Assembly: GCA_017607445.1 (NCBI GenBank)
Contig: JAEVHH010000001.1
Span: 4,960,001 to 5,024,000 of the forward strand
From: Histoplasma ohiense
Lineage: Eukaryota > Ascomycota > Eurotiomycetes > Onygenales > Ajellomycetaceae
Reading direction: 5' to 3'
Length of the DNA: 64,000 nt
The notes under the pieces are model-generated. The model worked only from the letters and a program-made list of their open reading frames with translations, was not told the origin of the DNA and made no database searches. Below are positions 35,252-47,900 of the stretch, in pieces (the first letter of the stretch is position 1; the number at the start of each line of letters is the position of its first letter). Both the position numbers and the translations under genes were made by a program.

Positions 35252-36724
35252 TTAGCTGTATTTATTACATGGCTTTACTCGAGTCATTCCCTGGCCTTCC
35301 GTTTGACGCTCCACGCTTTTTTCCTTATCCAGCCAAATGGGTTCCCCCTCATCATCAAACTCCGCCCACTGGAAAAACGAACACGACGCCTTCCCAACCG
35401 CATACCCAGAATAGCACATCCACATATATCTTCCCAGCGTCTCCCTTTTCCTCTGCACACAGCGCAACACACACGGCATTCCGCAATGGCACCTGGGAGT
35501 ATGTCGCGGGTGCAGAGACTCACGGTACCAGCGGTATGTGATATTTATGCGTTTGTTACCTGCAATTGGATGGGGAGTTATAGTCTGTGTGGGGCTGATG
35601 CTGTGTTTGTATTCTTCTTGGGTTTCGGCATGCATTACCAGGAGGGAGTTATGGGGGAGGTGGATGGAGATTTGGCCTTGGATGTCCGCTCTACTTACTG
35701 GCGTTGTAGACGTAGATGTCGATGCCGTAGGCCTCTCTTCTTTGCTATTATCACTATTGCTGTTAGTGTTATCATTGAGATCCTCGGGATCATCAGGTGG
35801 CACTATCTTCCGCACCCGGAACTCCCTCATCACGCCTAGACTTAGACTACCAATGACGGGTCGAGGCCCCAGATACGTCAGTTCATCCGAGTGGTAGCCC
35901 ACGCTCTCGGAGGGCCCATCATAACAGTTCACAAACGCCGCATTGGGGACCCATGTACGTGTCGATTGGTGTTTTAGTTTCTTTCCGCCAGGGTAGTGTG
36001 ATTTGATACGCTTACGGATCTCGTCATTCACGGCTTGTTGGACTTTTGTAGAAGCACGACGGAGTTCCGGGGTTAATATCCGGACATCTGTTCGATAGCT
36101 GCCATTGTAGGAGTATTCGTGTTTCTGTTGATGTAGTTCTTCAGCGCTGGCGACATAGAAGCCTGCGGAGTGGGGACTCTGGACCGTGTTTTCGAAGAGT
36201 TGGAAAGTTTGTCTGGGGAATGTTTTGGCTTCTTCGAGAAGTTCGCGCAGAAGATCGTTGGCTTCATTGGTGGGGAGGAAGTTGTGGATTATGGTGCAAG
36301 GACTGTACTTAGATATGTCCTCAGGGGAGAAGAGGTGCAAGGTCCGCCCTCTTTTCGTGAGAGGTTTCGATCCTGGTTTGGGCGTTGATAAGCTTGCCGC
36401 TGTTACGCCGAATGATGAGAGTGAGCTTTGTACGCCTAGGCCTCTAGAAATTGTGCGCTTCTTATTACTGTGCGGAGGCGTCTGGGATGATAGGGTAGAG
36501 CATGCCGTCGTGACCGATCCTTCACTGGCAATCAACGAATCAAGAAGCATTTCTTGCTCGAAATCTGGGAAGAGAGATGCTAGAATGGCCAGCTTTATAT
36601 CTGTTGATTCATCCTCTCTAGCTATTCCACAGTCCCCTTCTTTGGCTGAAAGAAGTGTTGTGGTGTCTTGAGGCCTAGGCGAGTTGGAATCTCTTGGACG
36701 TTTCCGAGAGAGAAAGCGATCCAT
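35252..36724 (-). CDS. AlkB-type 2OG-Fe(II) dioxygenase with CUE and GRF zinc finger
   Basis: Predicted DNA/RNA repair dioxygenase that removes alkyl groups from bases by oxidative demethylation, closest in type to ALKBH2/ALKBH3. Single exon, 490 residues, ATG at 36724. A CUE-like ubiquitin-binding region lies at about 41-80 (KLAILASLFPDFEQEMLLDSL). The catalytic domain starts near 130 (CTIIHNFLP). Iron ligands are H278 and D280 (GYHSDELTYLGP) and H374 (EEYKHSI), and the 2-oxoglutarate-binding arginines are in RINITYRWYR (R392, R398). A low-complexity Asn/Ser/Thr loop interrupts the domain at 311-345. The C terminus is a GRF zinc finger (C412, C414, C437, C448), which in other repair proteins binds single-stranded DNA. 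All catalytic residues are present. Confidence 0.93.
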   Translation of the reverse strand: MDRFLSRKRPRDSNSPRPQDTTTLLSAKEGDCGIAREDESTDIKLAILASLFPDFEQEMLLDSLIASEGSVTTACSTLSSQTPPHSNKKRTISRGLGVQSSLSSFGVTAASLSTPKPGSKPLTKRGRTLHLFSPEDISKYSPCTIIHNFLPTNEANDLLRELLEEAKTFPRQTFQLFENTVQSPHSAGFYVASAEELHQQKHEYSYNGSYRTDVRILTPELRRASTKVQQAVNDEIRKRIKSHYPGGKKLKHQSTRTWVPNAAFVNCYDGPSESVGYHSDELTYLGPRPVIGSLSLGVMREFRVRKIVPPDDPEDLNDNTNSNSDNSKEERPTASTSTSTTPVSRADIQGQISIHLPHNSLLVMHAETQEEYKHSISPTQTITPHPIAGNKRINITYRWYRESLHPRHTPRCHCGMPCVLRCVQRKRETLGRYMWMCYSGYAVGKASCSFFQWAEFDDEGEPIWLDKEKSVERQTEGQGMTRVKPCNKYS

Positions 36725-37699
36725 TTCCTTTCAAAATTTTCTATTTACTTCGGACAGTACATGTGTATTCAGATGATAGCAATCCCCTGCTTGGAGCCAT
36801 TTATTGCCTAGTATGCGTCACGTTGTGGGTATGAGTCGAGTACAAGATCTGGACAGACGCGAGATCATGTGACACCAATTGACTTCCAAGGTTCCAAGGC
36901 TGTTGAAGACAGCGCTGAGAGCAAAATGATGAGGACTCGAAGTTGAATGGTTAATAATTTAGCGTGCCCCTAGGATTCCAATTAAAGAATCCAGTGGCAG
37001 TGGCAGTCGAAACTCTGAGAGCGCCCTGAAATCGAAATCCTTCTATGTAGGGGTAGCCGAGTATCAGTCTCCAACGTCACAGAGCCGTGATGCATTCCTT
37101 TCAAGTTAAATTCGCTCCGCTGATGGATAGGAACTCACCAGTTGAGTATGGTAGAGAGAATGGCAGGGTATCTCGCAGATTGGAATTTGCCTGGTCACTT
37201 GTAATCGAGAATTGTGGATTTTGATATCATGGACGTGTGTCTCATGTATTCAAAATAGTGGGGAAAATCGCAGCGGTTCCTGTTCAGTTGCAATTGAACA
37301 CAAGATATCCCTTTATCCGAATCTAGGATTACACTTGGGTGACAATGAAAGACACACTCTCTCTAATATCAGAAGGTTGTTGGAGGTTGTCGGGAAGTGC
37401 GGCGGACCGAAGCCCCACGTGATGATGACATCAGGAATAAGATCTGGACCTCGGTGGTTCAACGTCAAGTCAAAAATGGTGCTGGATTGAAGTTCAATTT
37501 GCTTCGAAACATTTTCTCCCTCACGACGCACGGGTTATCCTGGAACAACATCTGACGATGCGGATTCCCATATACATCTCCGAAGGGCCATACTCAAATT
37601 GACCCCATGAGAATAGCTGGTCGCCCATAAAACCGCGCCAACTTGTTTTGGGATCACTAATTTGAAGCATTTCCCATTCCTTATTCCCCCCTCGGCAAC
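36725..37699. other. divergent promoter region (AlkB-type gene / PEX7)
   Basis: 975 bp between divergent starts. It contains GACAGTACATGTG near 36752-36765 and ACACGTGATGATGACATCAGG-like words near 37417 that could be bZIP/bHLH sites. No gene seen. Confidence 0.45.
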
Positions 37700-38947
37700 A
37701 TGCTTGAGTTCCGCACGGAGGGTTTCAATGGATATGCAGTGAAATACTCCCCTTTCTTCGACTCCCGCCTTGCGGTTGCTGCGTCTGCGAATTTTGGCCT
37801 TGTTGGAAATGGCAGGCTTTACATTCTCAACTTGACACCCAACGGCATCGTCCCTTTGAAATAGTAAGCCACGAAAAGACAAATCAAAACCTCTAAATAT
37901 AAATTTTCATAACCCTTCCCCCTCTGCAAGATTTTGCTTAACCATTTTTCTTTCTTTCTTTCTTTCTTTTTTTTTTTTTTAAAAATATACCTCGCGCGAT
38001 TTGCGTATTACTAACAGCTCTATTTTAATACCAGCTTCACAACGCAAGATTCTCTCTACGATATTGCTTGGTCCGAAATCCATGAAAACCAAGCCCTCGT
38101 GGGTTCCGGGGATGGAAGCATTAAGCTCTTCGATGCTACAGTGGATGAGTTTCCTGTCCAAGGATGGAAAGAACATTCTCGAGAAGTTTTCTCAGTACAT
38201 TGGAATTTAGTAGCCAAGGACCGATTTTCTTCCAGTAGTTGGGACGGAACCGTTAAAATTTGGTCCCCCTCTAGACCGCAATCACTCTTAACTCTCCCGA
38301 CACATAGCTGTACGTATTCTGCCGCGTTTTCACCGCACTCTCCCGATATTTTATCCTGTGTTTCCTCAGACTCGCACCTCCGCGTCTTCGATTTGCGCAC
38401 ACCTGCGTCCGCAAACAATCACCTTACAATACAAATCCCGATTCACAAAGGATCATCGGTACCTACGAAGCCAGGATTTCAACCTGCACCCGCTTCATGC
38501 CCTCCATCAGAGGCTCTGACGCATGACTGGAACAAATATCGACCCTCAGTTCTTGCCACGGCCGGTGTCGACCGTACAATCCGTACCTTTGATATCCGTG
38601 CTCCGCATCAAGGTCCTCTCTCTGTCATGATTGGACATGAATATGCCGTCAGAAAAGTTACCTGGTCACCGCATCTTTCGCACGTTCTGCTTAGCGCTAG
38701 CTATGACATGACTTGCCGTGTTTGGAGCGACTGCTCCGATACCGGAACTCCTGGTGATGATGCGGGCTTCATGCATGGCGGACCGAGCGCTGAATCAGCA
38801 ATGGGCAGGGAGCTGGGGCGCATGGGGCGCCATACGGAGTTTGCCACAGGTGTAGATTGGTGTCTCTTTGGGAGTGAAGGGTGGTGCGCGAGTTGTGGGT
38901 GGGACGAAAGGCTCTGTGTTTGGGATGTAAGAGCGGTGATGGCCTGA
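37700..38947 (+). CDS. PEX7: peroxisomal PTS2 receptor Pex7 (WD40 protein)
   Basis: Cytosolic receptor that carries PTS2-tagged proteins to peroxisomes with a Pex20/Pex5-type co-receptor. Model join(37700..37863,38035..38947), 358 residues. The 171-bp intron has a GTAAGC donor, a T/C-rich tract, a TACTAAC branch point and a TACCAG acceptor, and the split Tyr codon restores frame. The start gives the family-typical MLEFRTEGFNGYAVKYSPFF. WD repeats are evident: VGSGDGSIKLFD, WKEHSREVFSVHWN, SSSWDGTVKIW, ATAGVDRTIRTFDIR, IGHEYAVRKVTWSPH, LSASYDMTCRVW and ASCGWDERLCVWDVR. Length matches fungal Pex7. A Gly/Asp-rich loop lies before the last repeat. Confidence 0.93.
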
Positions 38948-40831
38948 TACTGAAAATTTTACTGATATGATCTATCTGACCTCATCTCAACGTCATCTAC
39001 CCTCGAAACCGTGATGTGATATGGATGGCCTACGTTTCGATCTCTATCACACGACCTTTTTTACACGGTTCGACTAGACCGCAATTAAATAACGACCGAA
39101 ACTTGCAGCAGCGAGGAAAACATTTGTAGTGTTACAAATGTCTGGAAATATTATGCTTTCAAATAACCTTGGAGTACCCATTTACCTCTTCCACGGCCAC
39201 CTCATCGGGGACCCATCGGGGACCCATCGGCTACTATCCACTCAACGCTAGACGGTTCAACGATACGAAACCCCCCCCTCGCAAGCTCAGTGAGCACTAA
39301 AGGACCCCTTGTTGGCACATTATCTGCATTTGTCGCCGTAGACTCATATCAGCTGTGAACGAACCCATACTTCCACTGCCAATTCCTACGTCTTTGGATG
39401 TCAAAGTAGCTCGTCGGCGGATTTGACTAACGCAGCCCAAGCAATGGTTTTGGCCCGGATATATTGAATTAGAAGGATTTCATAGCTTCTCATCACTGTT
39501 ATGATAGCGAAATTGGCCTCTAAATGTAGTTTCCGCCATTGGGATATAGTTGCCCTCTGGGGAATAGCCTGACTCAAGACATTTGGAAAGGATCTTAAAG
39601 GGGGTGCGTGATATTGAGAGTCAGGCTAGTCCAATATGAAATAAATAAGAAAACCGTTCATGAGAAGAAGAAAATATCCAGCCCTCTGACTCATGGCCAG
39701 GCTTGGCAGTCCGCCTGGTCCTTTCGGCCCGGTCTGGGTCCAAGAGGGGCAACAGCAGCCAAGAGACAACTAATGCCGTTTTGATGAAGAAGACAACCGG
39801 CTGCTGGCTGCTGAGAGGTCTGACCGCCACCTTGTCCTTGCAAGTGCATGTACGGAGTATAATTTTATCATACTATTCTCTGTGACGGTTCCCTGTCATC
39901 GGCAATCCGTTCGGCAAGAAAAAGACAGCGGAGGTCAGGTTTTCTGTTATACACTGAAAAGAGCCTTTTTGACAGACGATGATTGATTAATAATGTCCGC
40001 TCCTCTCCTGTACACAGTGTATGCAAGCAGCCGCGTGGCTTGGTAGGGCTGGTGCTGGCGCTCTGTTTGCCACGAGTTCAACGCTGAAGAAACATAATAG
40101 GCATAACGGTCCGTCATTATCATTATTCCTCCGATGCATACAAATTTAAAAGGATGGGATATCAACGTATGTCGAACATCCTCTCGCCTCTCGAGCGAGG
40201 CTAAAAGAGTTACGGATGGTGCGCTTCATCGATTGCTGTACGTAAAAAGTATATAAGGTTCTGGACTTGGAGTGTCCATCTCAGTGCAATGGGAAAATGG
40301 CCACACTTTTGCTTGGCTGACAAAATTGCGGATACATCCATGAATATCAATGGCAAGCCGATCGATCCTCTCTCCCTTTCCCGTGTAGCTGGGGTCCGGC
40401 TACTTGGAACAGAAAGCCTTTAGTTTGTCGCGAAGGGCGCACTAGAACCGCATCAACCGCCATAACAGGTTCGGAGATGCGTTAGCCTGGAAAACGGTAC
40501 CAGAGCAAGCCGGGTTAACCGAACGACTTTCTTAGTGCCAGCAAGGGCAGCCTGAGCTTGTAATGGCAATTTTTGCGGTTTGCCGCTGCGAGTTTGGGAT
40601 GCGGATGCTTCTCAGAGACCCACCGAGCTTCGGGGATGACTACCATGAAATGCTATAAAATCATGGAAGCCGACCCAGGGTTTTTGCTAGCTCAAAGTTG
40701 CGATATTATCGTAACTACATGAGTTATGTTTTTGGGCTGGGAGGCATATACATATTTTGTGCTGGTTTTGGAAGCTACATTTCTCAATGACAGCTGATGC
40801 AGATAGGACTGATAGAATGGGGGCCATATAT
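38948..40831. other. intergenic, 1.9 kb
   Basis: No gene recognised. A perfect tandem duplication of a short unit (CATCGGGGACC) lies near 39203-39230, and TACGGAGTA at 39850-39859. It precedes the MFS drug-transporter gene and likely holds its promoter. Confidence 0.5.
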
Positions 40832-42845
40832 ATGCCGTCAGGTATGTGTATTCTCTGGAGTTATAACATCCAGTAAAATATTTCAATACTGACCCTACTA
40901 CAAGATGCAAACATTATACAGCAGAATCTGTCGAATGACTCACTTTCGCAAAGTGAGGATGGTTCCCCTGTACTTGATGAAACGCTGGATTATGCACTCT
41001 CCGCATACAGATTCCGTCGAGTTGCGTCGAAAACAATTGTGTCATTCCATTCCAAAGATCCCGAAAATCCAGTCAATTGGAGTAAAGTATGTATATACAT
41101 ATATATATATATATAAATATGCACTGTATGCAAACTTCCTGGTATTTACCAGAGTTTATATCTGTTTGGGATATGCAACGTGGAATAGTAGCTAACACCA
41201 CCATTACAGAATAAAAAGCGATTCATCTTTACTGCAGGGATTGTAACTGTCCTGAATAGTACTCTTTGTGCCTCCTTACCCAGCGGTGCGATGCCATTTA
41301 TTGCCAAAGAGTTCAACATAACAAGCAAGGAGCAGTTGGTCCTCCCTATATCCTTGTTTCTTGTTGGCTATGTTTTTGGCCCGATCTTCTGTGGCCCTAT
41401 GTCGGAATCATACGGGAGGAAAGCCATGATGATAATCCCATTCTTTATTTTCATGGTCTTCACAATGGGCTGTGCACTCTGCCGAAATTGGGAATCTCTG
41501 TTAGTCTTCAGATTGATTCTGGGTGTCGCGGCAGCTGCTCCAATTGCTATTGTAGGCGGCCTATTTGCCGATATCCACAGCGATCCAAGGGAGCGAGGTC
41601 AAGTCATGGCATACTTCATGGCTGTGGGTACATGTCACTTTCCTAGAGGACACATGGTCACTAATATTGCACTTAGGTGACTACCGTTGGTCCACTTATC
41701 AGCCCCTGGCTGTCGGGTTTTACAGCACCAATAAGTTGGAGATGGCCATTTTGGATATCGCTTATGTTTGCAGCCCTTTCCGCTCCACTGTGCTTTTTCA
41801 TGCCTGAGACGTACGCCCCTGTTCTCCTGCAGCGGAGAGCTCGAGCTTTACGCAAGAGCACAGGCAACGGCAATATTGTCGCCCCCTTTGATATCCAAAA
41901 GCGAGGGCTAAGAGTGATACTCACTGTCACCCTAACGCGTCCGCTTCGTATGTTCATTCAGGAGTCAATCGTGCTTTTTACTTGCTTATATTTGGCAATT
42001 GTCTATGCTATATTTTTCATCTACTTTCAAGCGTATCCAATTATTTTTCAAGGTATGACCAAGTTCCGCCAGGTTCTGGAACCTTGCATATTGTTTTTTT
42101 CTAACCAACGGATTGAAGGTATATATGGCATGAATACTGGTGTCAGCGGCCTAATGTATCTACCCAGTAAGCTGTATAACTTTTCCAAACGCACTCGAGT
42201 CTTCGCTAACATATTTCTCCCTCAGTCGCCATTGGTGCATTTTTCTCTTGTGCAGTATTTAACTGGTGGGATTCCTATCTCCACAAGGCTAAGGCCAGGG
42301 GCGCAAGTTGGGCCGATATTGAAGAATATAGACGCCTCCCGCTTGCTTGTATCGGAGGTCCACTATATGTTATTGCTCTATTTTGGCTAGGCTGGACTTC
42401 CTCGCCAAACATTCACTGGGCAGTTCCCATGCTATCCGGTATACCATTTGGGTCAGGCTACTTGCTGATTTTCATGGCAATGCTTAACTACCTATCCGAT
42501 GCGTATGAGACATTCTCATCTAGCGCCCAGTCTGCAGCTAGCTGCTGCCGGAGCACTTTTGCCGTTCTCCTCCCCATTTCCACCACCCCGATGTTTAGTC
42601 GCCTGGGGGTAAGTTGGTCATGCAGCATACTGGGATTCTTCAGTCTGGCCATGTCGCTTATCCCGTTCGCATTCATCCGGTATGGTGAGCATATTAGACG
42701 GAATAGCAAATTTTGCCAATACCTCCGCGAGCAGAAGGAGGCGGATCGGATAGCCGAGGAGGAGGAGGACAGGATGCATCACCTGAGGGCTGAAACCGGA
42801 AGGGATGTTGAAAAAGGCCGGGTCACCAGTGCTCCCATACCATGA
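40832..42845 (+). CDS. MFS multidrug transporter, DHA1 (12-TM) type
   Basis: Plasma-membrane drug:H+ antiporter-like protein; substrate unknown (polyamine, azole or toxin export occurs in the family). Model join(40832..40841,40905..41086,41210..41623,41677..42052,42119..42166,42226..42845), 549 residues, frame intact throughout. The first exon is only 10 nt (ATGCCGTCAG) before a GTATGT donor; a TACTGAC branch and an ACAAG acceptor support it, but it is the weakest junction. N-terminal cytosolic segment ends FHSKDPENPVNWSK, typical of this group. The loop 2-3 motif GPMSESYGRK is at 126-135. Conserved segments include YPIIFQGIYGMNTGVSGLMY, WADIEEYRRLPLACIGGPLY and AQSAASCCRSTFAVLLP. The tail is acidic and basic charged. 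No neighbouring biosynthetic gene indicates a substrate. Confidence 0.85.
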
Positions 42846-44883
42846 GATAGGAATTTCACCTGAGGACACGCTCTCTTAACAACCGTCTGTCGTCTGAAGT
42901 AACGTTTCTTGGGAAATAGTTAAGTGGTCACGACTCGCATTACCAATGCTGAACACACCAAGGAAATTTAAGTTTATAGTCGATTTACGACACGGAAACT
43001 TTATAACTATTTCCTACCGTCTCTCAACTTCGAATCTTCTCCCGGTTTATACACTTTTGTGGGCAATGAATGGCGTTTATTTCTACCGAGAATACGAAAA
43101 ACGGAGTGAGTGTTCTATGATGGCAGGGTTTAAAATGATTTCCCTTTGCTCTCGTTTCCCCTGAACCCGTAAAACAGGCTATAAAAATGTTAGGATACAT
43201 GCTTTAGAAATAATGTGAATGGTGTTAGGCCTGCCCATGATGAATGGGCGGAAAATGTAAATGTTAGGTTTTAATTATAAACTAGGATATTCAATTAGGG
43301 CTTGTAAGTCACATGAATGTCCCAGGACTGCTGCTCTTACAGTATGGTTTTGGTGTGGGTTGCCAAATTTTATGGCATGGCACTGCATCTTACACAGGAC
43401 CATATACTCTAGTGTATTCAAATTTCAAACGGTTAGTTCGTTACCTGCCCTGGGAAACTCACTGTTGGACTCTCACGGTATGGCTAATTCCATTGAAAAA
43501 GAAGGGAGTCAGAGTGCATGGCACAAAAGTTTTACCAAGGTAAATGATCCAACACGAACCGGCCCAAATAAATGGCGGAGTCAGTCCTCCAAGTCGAATT
43601 TATTGTGGGGGGGGGGGGCCAAAATATGGCACACTTTTGCCAATATCCTATGCATGCAAGCCTGTCACATAGATGGACACAATCGATCAATACTACGCTG
43701 AAGCGTCAGTGTTGAATGAGGTGGAGCGAAAGTTGAGTGTACTCAGGCAAGGCTTCTCTTCGCGCGACTGGTTGAATATAACAAGAGCCCTCGTGATTAT
43801 TGAAGTATGAGAACTTTTGCGAGGTCTATGAAGATCGCTTACGGCAGGGTGGGTTCATGCCAGCCTCTGGGCTGGTGGTTGGCCATCATTGGTGTCCAAA
43901 CTGACGGGAACTGCAAGCAGATTGGCTGAGTAGGAGCTGTGAGGACAGAGGTGGAGTGTGTTGATCAATAAAGCCGAATTTGATACAATGCCCGAGTTTG
44001 AAATAACATACCGTTGTGGATGGATAATCATGAACATGGACAAAGAACTTAAGCGTCATATGATATAACGAAAATACGTTGCGCAATCACAAGCCGTTTT
44101 CCGATTCAGATATCTAAGTTCCACTGGTATCTTTTTTGGATTTGTAACTCCAGATGTGCTGGGCAAAACTAATAACCCATTTGAGTCATTGAGTAAATAT
44201 TCACTGTGGTGAAGGTTCAGACCAAAATGGCAAAGAATAAGAATATCCAGTGCTTCAGTGCCTGTTGGCAACTGCCTGCCTGCATCTAGCCCTGCTTGTT
44301 TGAATGAGGGTTGCCGGGTGTCTACCATATTCTGAACAGGAGTGAGTCAATATTCAAAAGGACAAGACGAAGCAGGATACCAATCATACCTGCCCATCAT
44401 TTGTCGCCAGATATTGTTTGTATAAATGATAGCTTGCATCCACTTACCAGAACCGGAGGTTAATGGCGGGGTATGAGGGGTTACCACCCAGCTTCGTTGA
44501 AAACCAGTAAGGCCAATTACGATGATTAATAACTATTAGCCGTCGAAATATCATGTCCATGGATGGCGGCGCTGTGGGAGCAGCAATTGATTATGTGTGC
44601 GGAAGAATCAATCCAACTCCCATCCTCAGGAATCAAGCACAGAGAGTGATTTGATATCTGGTCCAGATATGGGCAGAGATGACTTCTTAAGCGGGCCGTA
44701 GCCCAAACCTTTACCCCACAGTAATTCGACTTGGTGGCCTGGAAACTGATAAAGTTATATCGTCATCTTTCTGTTTCGACTGAGAGGTCAATCACAAAGC
44801 TAATGGTTCAGAATTCGACTGAATTCATACCTTGTATGTGTTTGTACACCTTACAGTTACATTCCTCCAGCTCTTCGTCTCCC

Positions 44884-44949
44884 TCCTCCTCCTCCTCCTC
44901 CTCCTCCTCCTCCACCACCACCACCACCGCCGCCGCCGCCGCCGCCGCC
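44884..44949. repeat. compound microsatellite (TCC)10(ACC)5(GCC)7
   Basis: Three perfect trinucleotide blocks follow each other without interruption: TCC at 44884-44913, ACC at 44914-44928 and GCC at 44929-44949. Each block differs only in the first base. Confidence 0.95.
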
Positions 44950-47900
44950 AGTCTTTCTTTGTTCCTTCAATGTATGATCGAGGAATCTTGGGCCCATACA
45001 TATGTGGTACGTGGATGGACCCAAAAATCTATCAAATTTCCGGCAACTCCCTGTGGAGCTACCACGTATTTCTCCTACTTCCCCGCCTTGGTTCAAGGAT
45101 CATCGCTGGAATAATAGGTCTCCGCAACCTCTCCGGTCAACCTTCAAGTTCATGTCCCCTTTGACCCCCTCCAGCTCCAAAGAAAATCCTCAACCAGGTG
45201 CCCCAACAGGCTTCCCGTGGAAGGGGAAGGGTCCTTGATTTATGCAAGCTTGCGGATATTCGGACCTGTTCTGGAAGAATAACTAGCCAAATCTGCCATG
45301 GTGGAAGGGAAGCATTGCATAGGAACGTAGGCTGAGATAGGATTTTAGCGACATGGCGATTGGCCACATATTACATACGCATGCTGCGTAGTTAACTAGC
45401 TACATGCAGAAATGAATATCATGGACATAGTAAGGTTTTTGGCCTTTAGTTTAATTTTTTGGTTGGGGGAAAAGGGGAAGTTTAATTCCGAGCTTCGGAA
45501 TTAGAAGGCCAACAAGGTTCGAGGCCTGCAAGGCTGAGGGACATCCGAGGTAGGGAACCTCGCGTTGGCGAATGGCGGGGATGTTGCTGACGAAACCGGC
45601 GATTTGTTTCCGAAAAGGATCGGGTTGGACGGTTTCGATGTGAGGAGTATTCGTAACGAAAATGAGCAGTTGAATCAATGGTCGGCATATGGATGCATGT
45701 AATTGACCCCAAGCTATTGGGAAACCAGCCGTATGCTCTGCACATGTGCATGCATGGACAGTACCTGAACTTTGCGGGCGTAGCTGTATTCTTCCTATCT
45801 TACGAAGTGAAGTTCAACTTTTGACAGATGATTTTTAGGTTTGATTACCTAGGTAGTCTCAGCCGCGTGGCACCCGGCACTATTTTATCCAAGCCCTGTG
45901 CCTCAGCTTTCATTTGATGTGATGATGATGCGGGGATGGATTAATTACACACGGCTAAGGTTCGCTAAATTTTTATAGGTTTAGTGAAAATATTGCATTC
46001 CATGCAAAATAATGTCATCTGTAGATGCTCAATCACCACCTGCACCATGCTGGCAGTAGAGGGGTCGTACCAATCCAAACCCCTAACACTACTATCATAT
46101 CATCAATAGATTCTATGCCATTGATATCATGGATATCTTAGAGTATGAAAATTTAAATACTGACTGATATCGCTGTATCTTGTTAACAAAGACATAGCAA
46201 GGAGCAGTATTTTTTTTTTTTTTTATTTTATCATATAATGTTTTCACTATGCTTAAAAAGTACCGGGTGCTGTGTGTAATCATCCATCCCCATGTAATAC
46301 AGATGTGTGATAGACAAGGATGCCAGCCAAAGCAACGGCTAGCGAGAGATGAACAATTGTGGTATTCAAGCTGTCTTAGCACTTCTGCATGTACCCCATC
46401 AGGGCTTCAATTGCGCCCACTGCGTAATTCTACAGATCAATTTTCTCTTCCCCCTTTCCCCCTCATCCAGGATTTTAAATCCCGAGTCTCCGCCCCTGTC
46501 AATGGCAATGTTGTGGAAGGTGAAATGAGCTGGGCACAGTCTGTGCAGATTACTACGTCGATGGTGTTGATGAGTGGAGGCCAGGTTTCGAAATAATGAA
46601 GTCCTCAAAAAATTCCAAATGGTAGCATTGCTGTTGTGCATCGCTTGATCGCTCTTTGCAGAGCGGCGATCATACCAACTGCCGATCCGATCACTCAGTA
46701 GCACAAGCTTGGTCGACTATGCCCTATGACTGTATTCGATTTTCCTTGTCAAAATCTCTGCGATGTTCGGAGCGGAACGCTCGCGGAGTAGTTACCATCT
46801 TTGTCCCGGAATCATAGGGAGGGAAAAAAAAAAAAAAAAAGACATGGCAGGACATGGCAGGCCCAATTGGACGATAATCAGAGTGTGGAAGAAAGGACAT
46901 TGGCCGGAAATGTGAAACCTAAGACTCCGGAGGGAGAAATCAGTGGGCGAGAGTTTTCTTTTCTTTTTATTGTGTTTGATGTAGGCTGCAAGGGGCAAAT
47001 GTGTGAATGTAACTATTTCCCAAGTTTTTGGGCCATCTCCTGCACGGACAAGTTCCATGCATAACTACGGAGGAGTACACCTATGGAGAAGGGTCCAAGG
47101 AGACATGGATGTCCACACAGATCGTGACTGTCATAAGCTGTCATAAGGGATTCCTTCCACCCCCCCCCCCCCCTTGGAATAGGTCGAGACGGGGCCGGGG
47201 GAGGAGGCACAGGAACTGTATGGGGAGAAAAGGAATATTGGTTTTGTAGAACAATGTTCATCCGTCCATCAATTGACAGAAAGCGAGTGACACGTTACTA
47301 TCGTTTCCAATTTCTGGGGGCGACTACCAACAAGGGTCAAGAAGCACAGACTGCAATCGAAACTGGCCAGAGAAGCGTGAAATTTCATCAGGTTCAAGAG
47401 TGAGATGCGGAAAACCTTGTTTTTCTTTCTAGGTTCCTTGTTCGCTTGCCCATAAAATGAGATAGGTCTCCGAGAGTGTGAGCATAATAGTGCCACCGAG
47501 CAACAATGAAAATAGACGACCTGTTAAAGAACCGTTGCTCATTATTTTATTTTATTTTTTTCATTTATTTATTTTTTTTTTCTGACCCAAGAGGCTCCAA
47601 TTTTTCTGAAAAAAAAAAAGTTTTTAACATTGGCTGGAGTTTCAGTCAGTAGGGTCGGAGAGTTTGTTTAGCTGACATCAGCCATAGCCCGAGCAGCCCA
47701 ATGAGTGTCGTTTGTTAGCCCGTTATGAAAAGCTGTATGCAGTTAAAATGACACTGCACAGCCGCTTTCCAGGTTGGTTGGAACTCGTGGCATATACATA
47801 AAAAGTTCGATGTCTCCAACGCCAATTTCGAACACATGCAGCCAAGGATAGGGTTTGCAAGGTGAGTTGTCGCAGAACAGACGAGCAGACGCAAAGAGAA

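Noticed and set aside
44731..45114. Frame coding runs of Ser, Thr and Ala (and a poly-Gly frame on the other strand)
   Set aside because: Produced entirely by the compound trinucleotide repeat; no conserved flanks.
45451..45751. Two overlapping minus-strand frames that read protein-like
   Set aside because: The more protein-like one begins at TTG, neither matches a family I know, and no splice partner was found; a search could reopen it.
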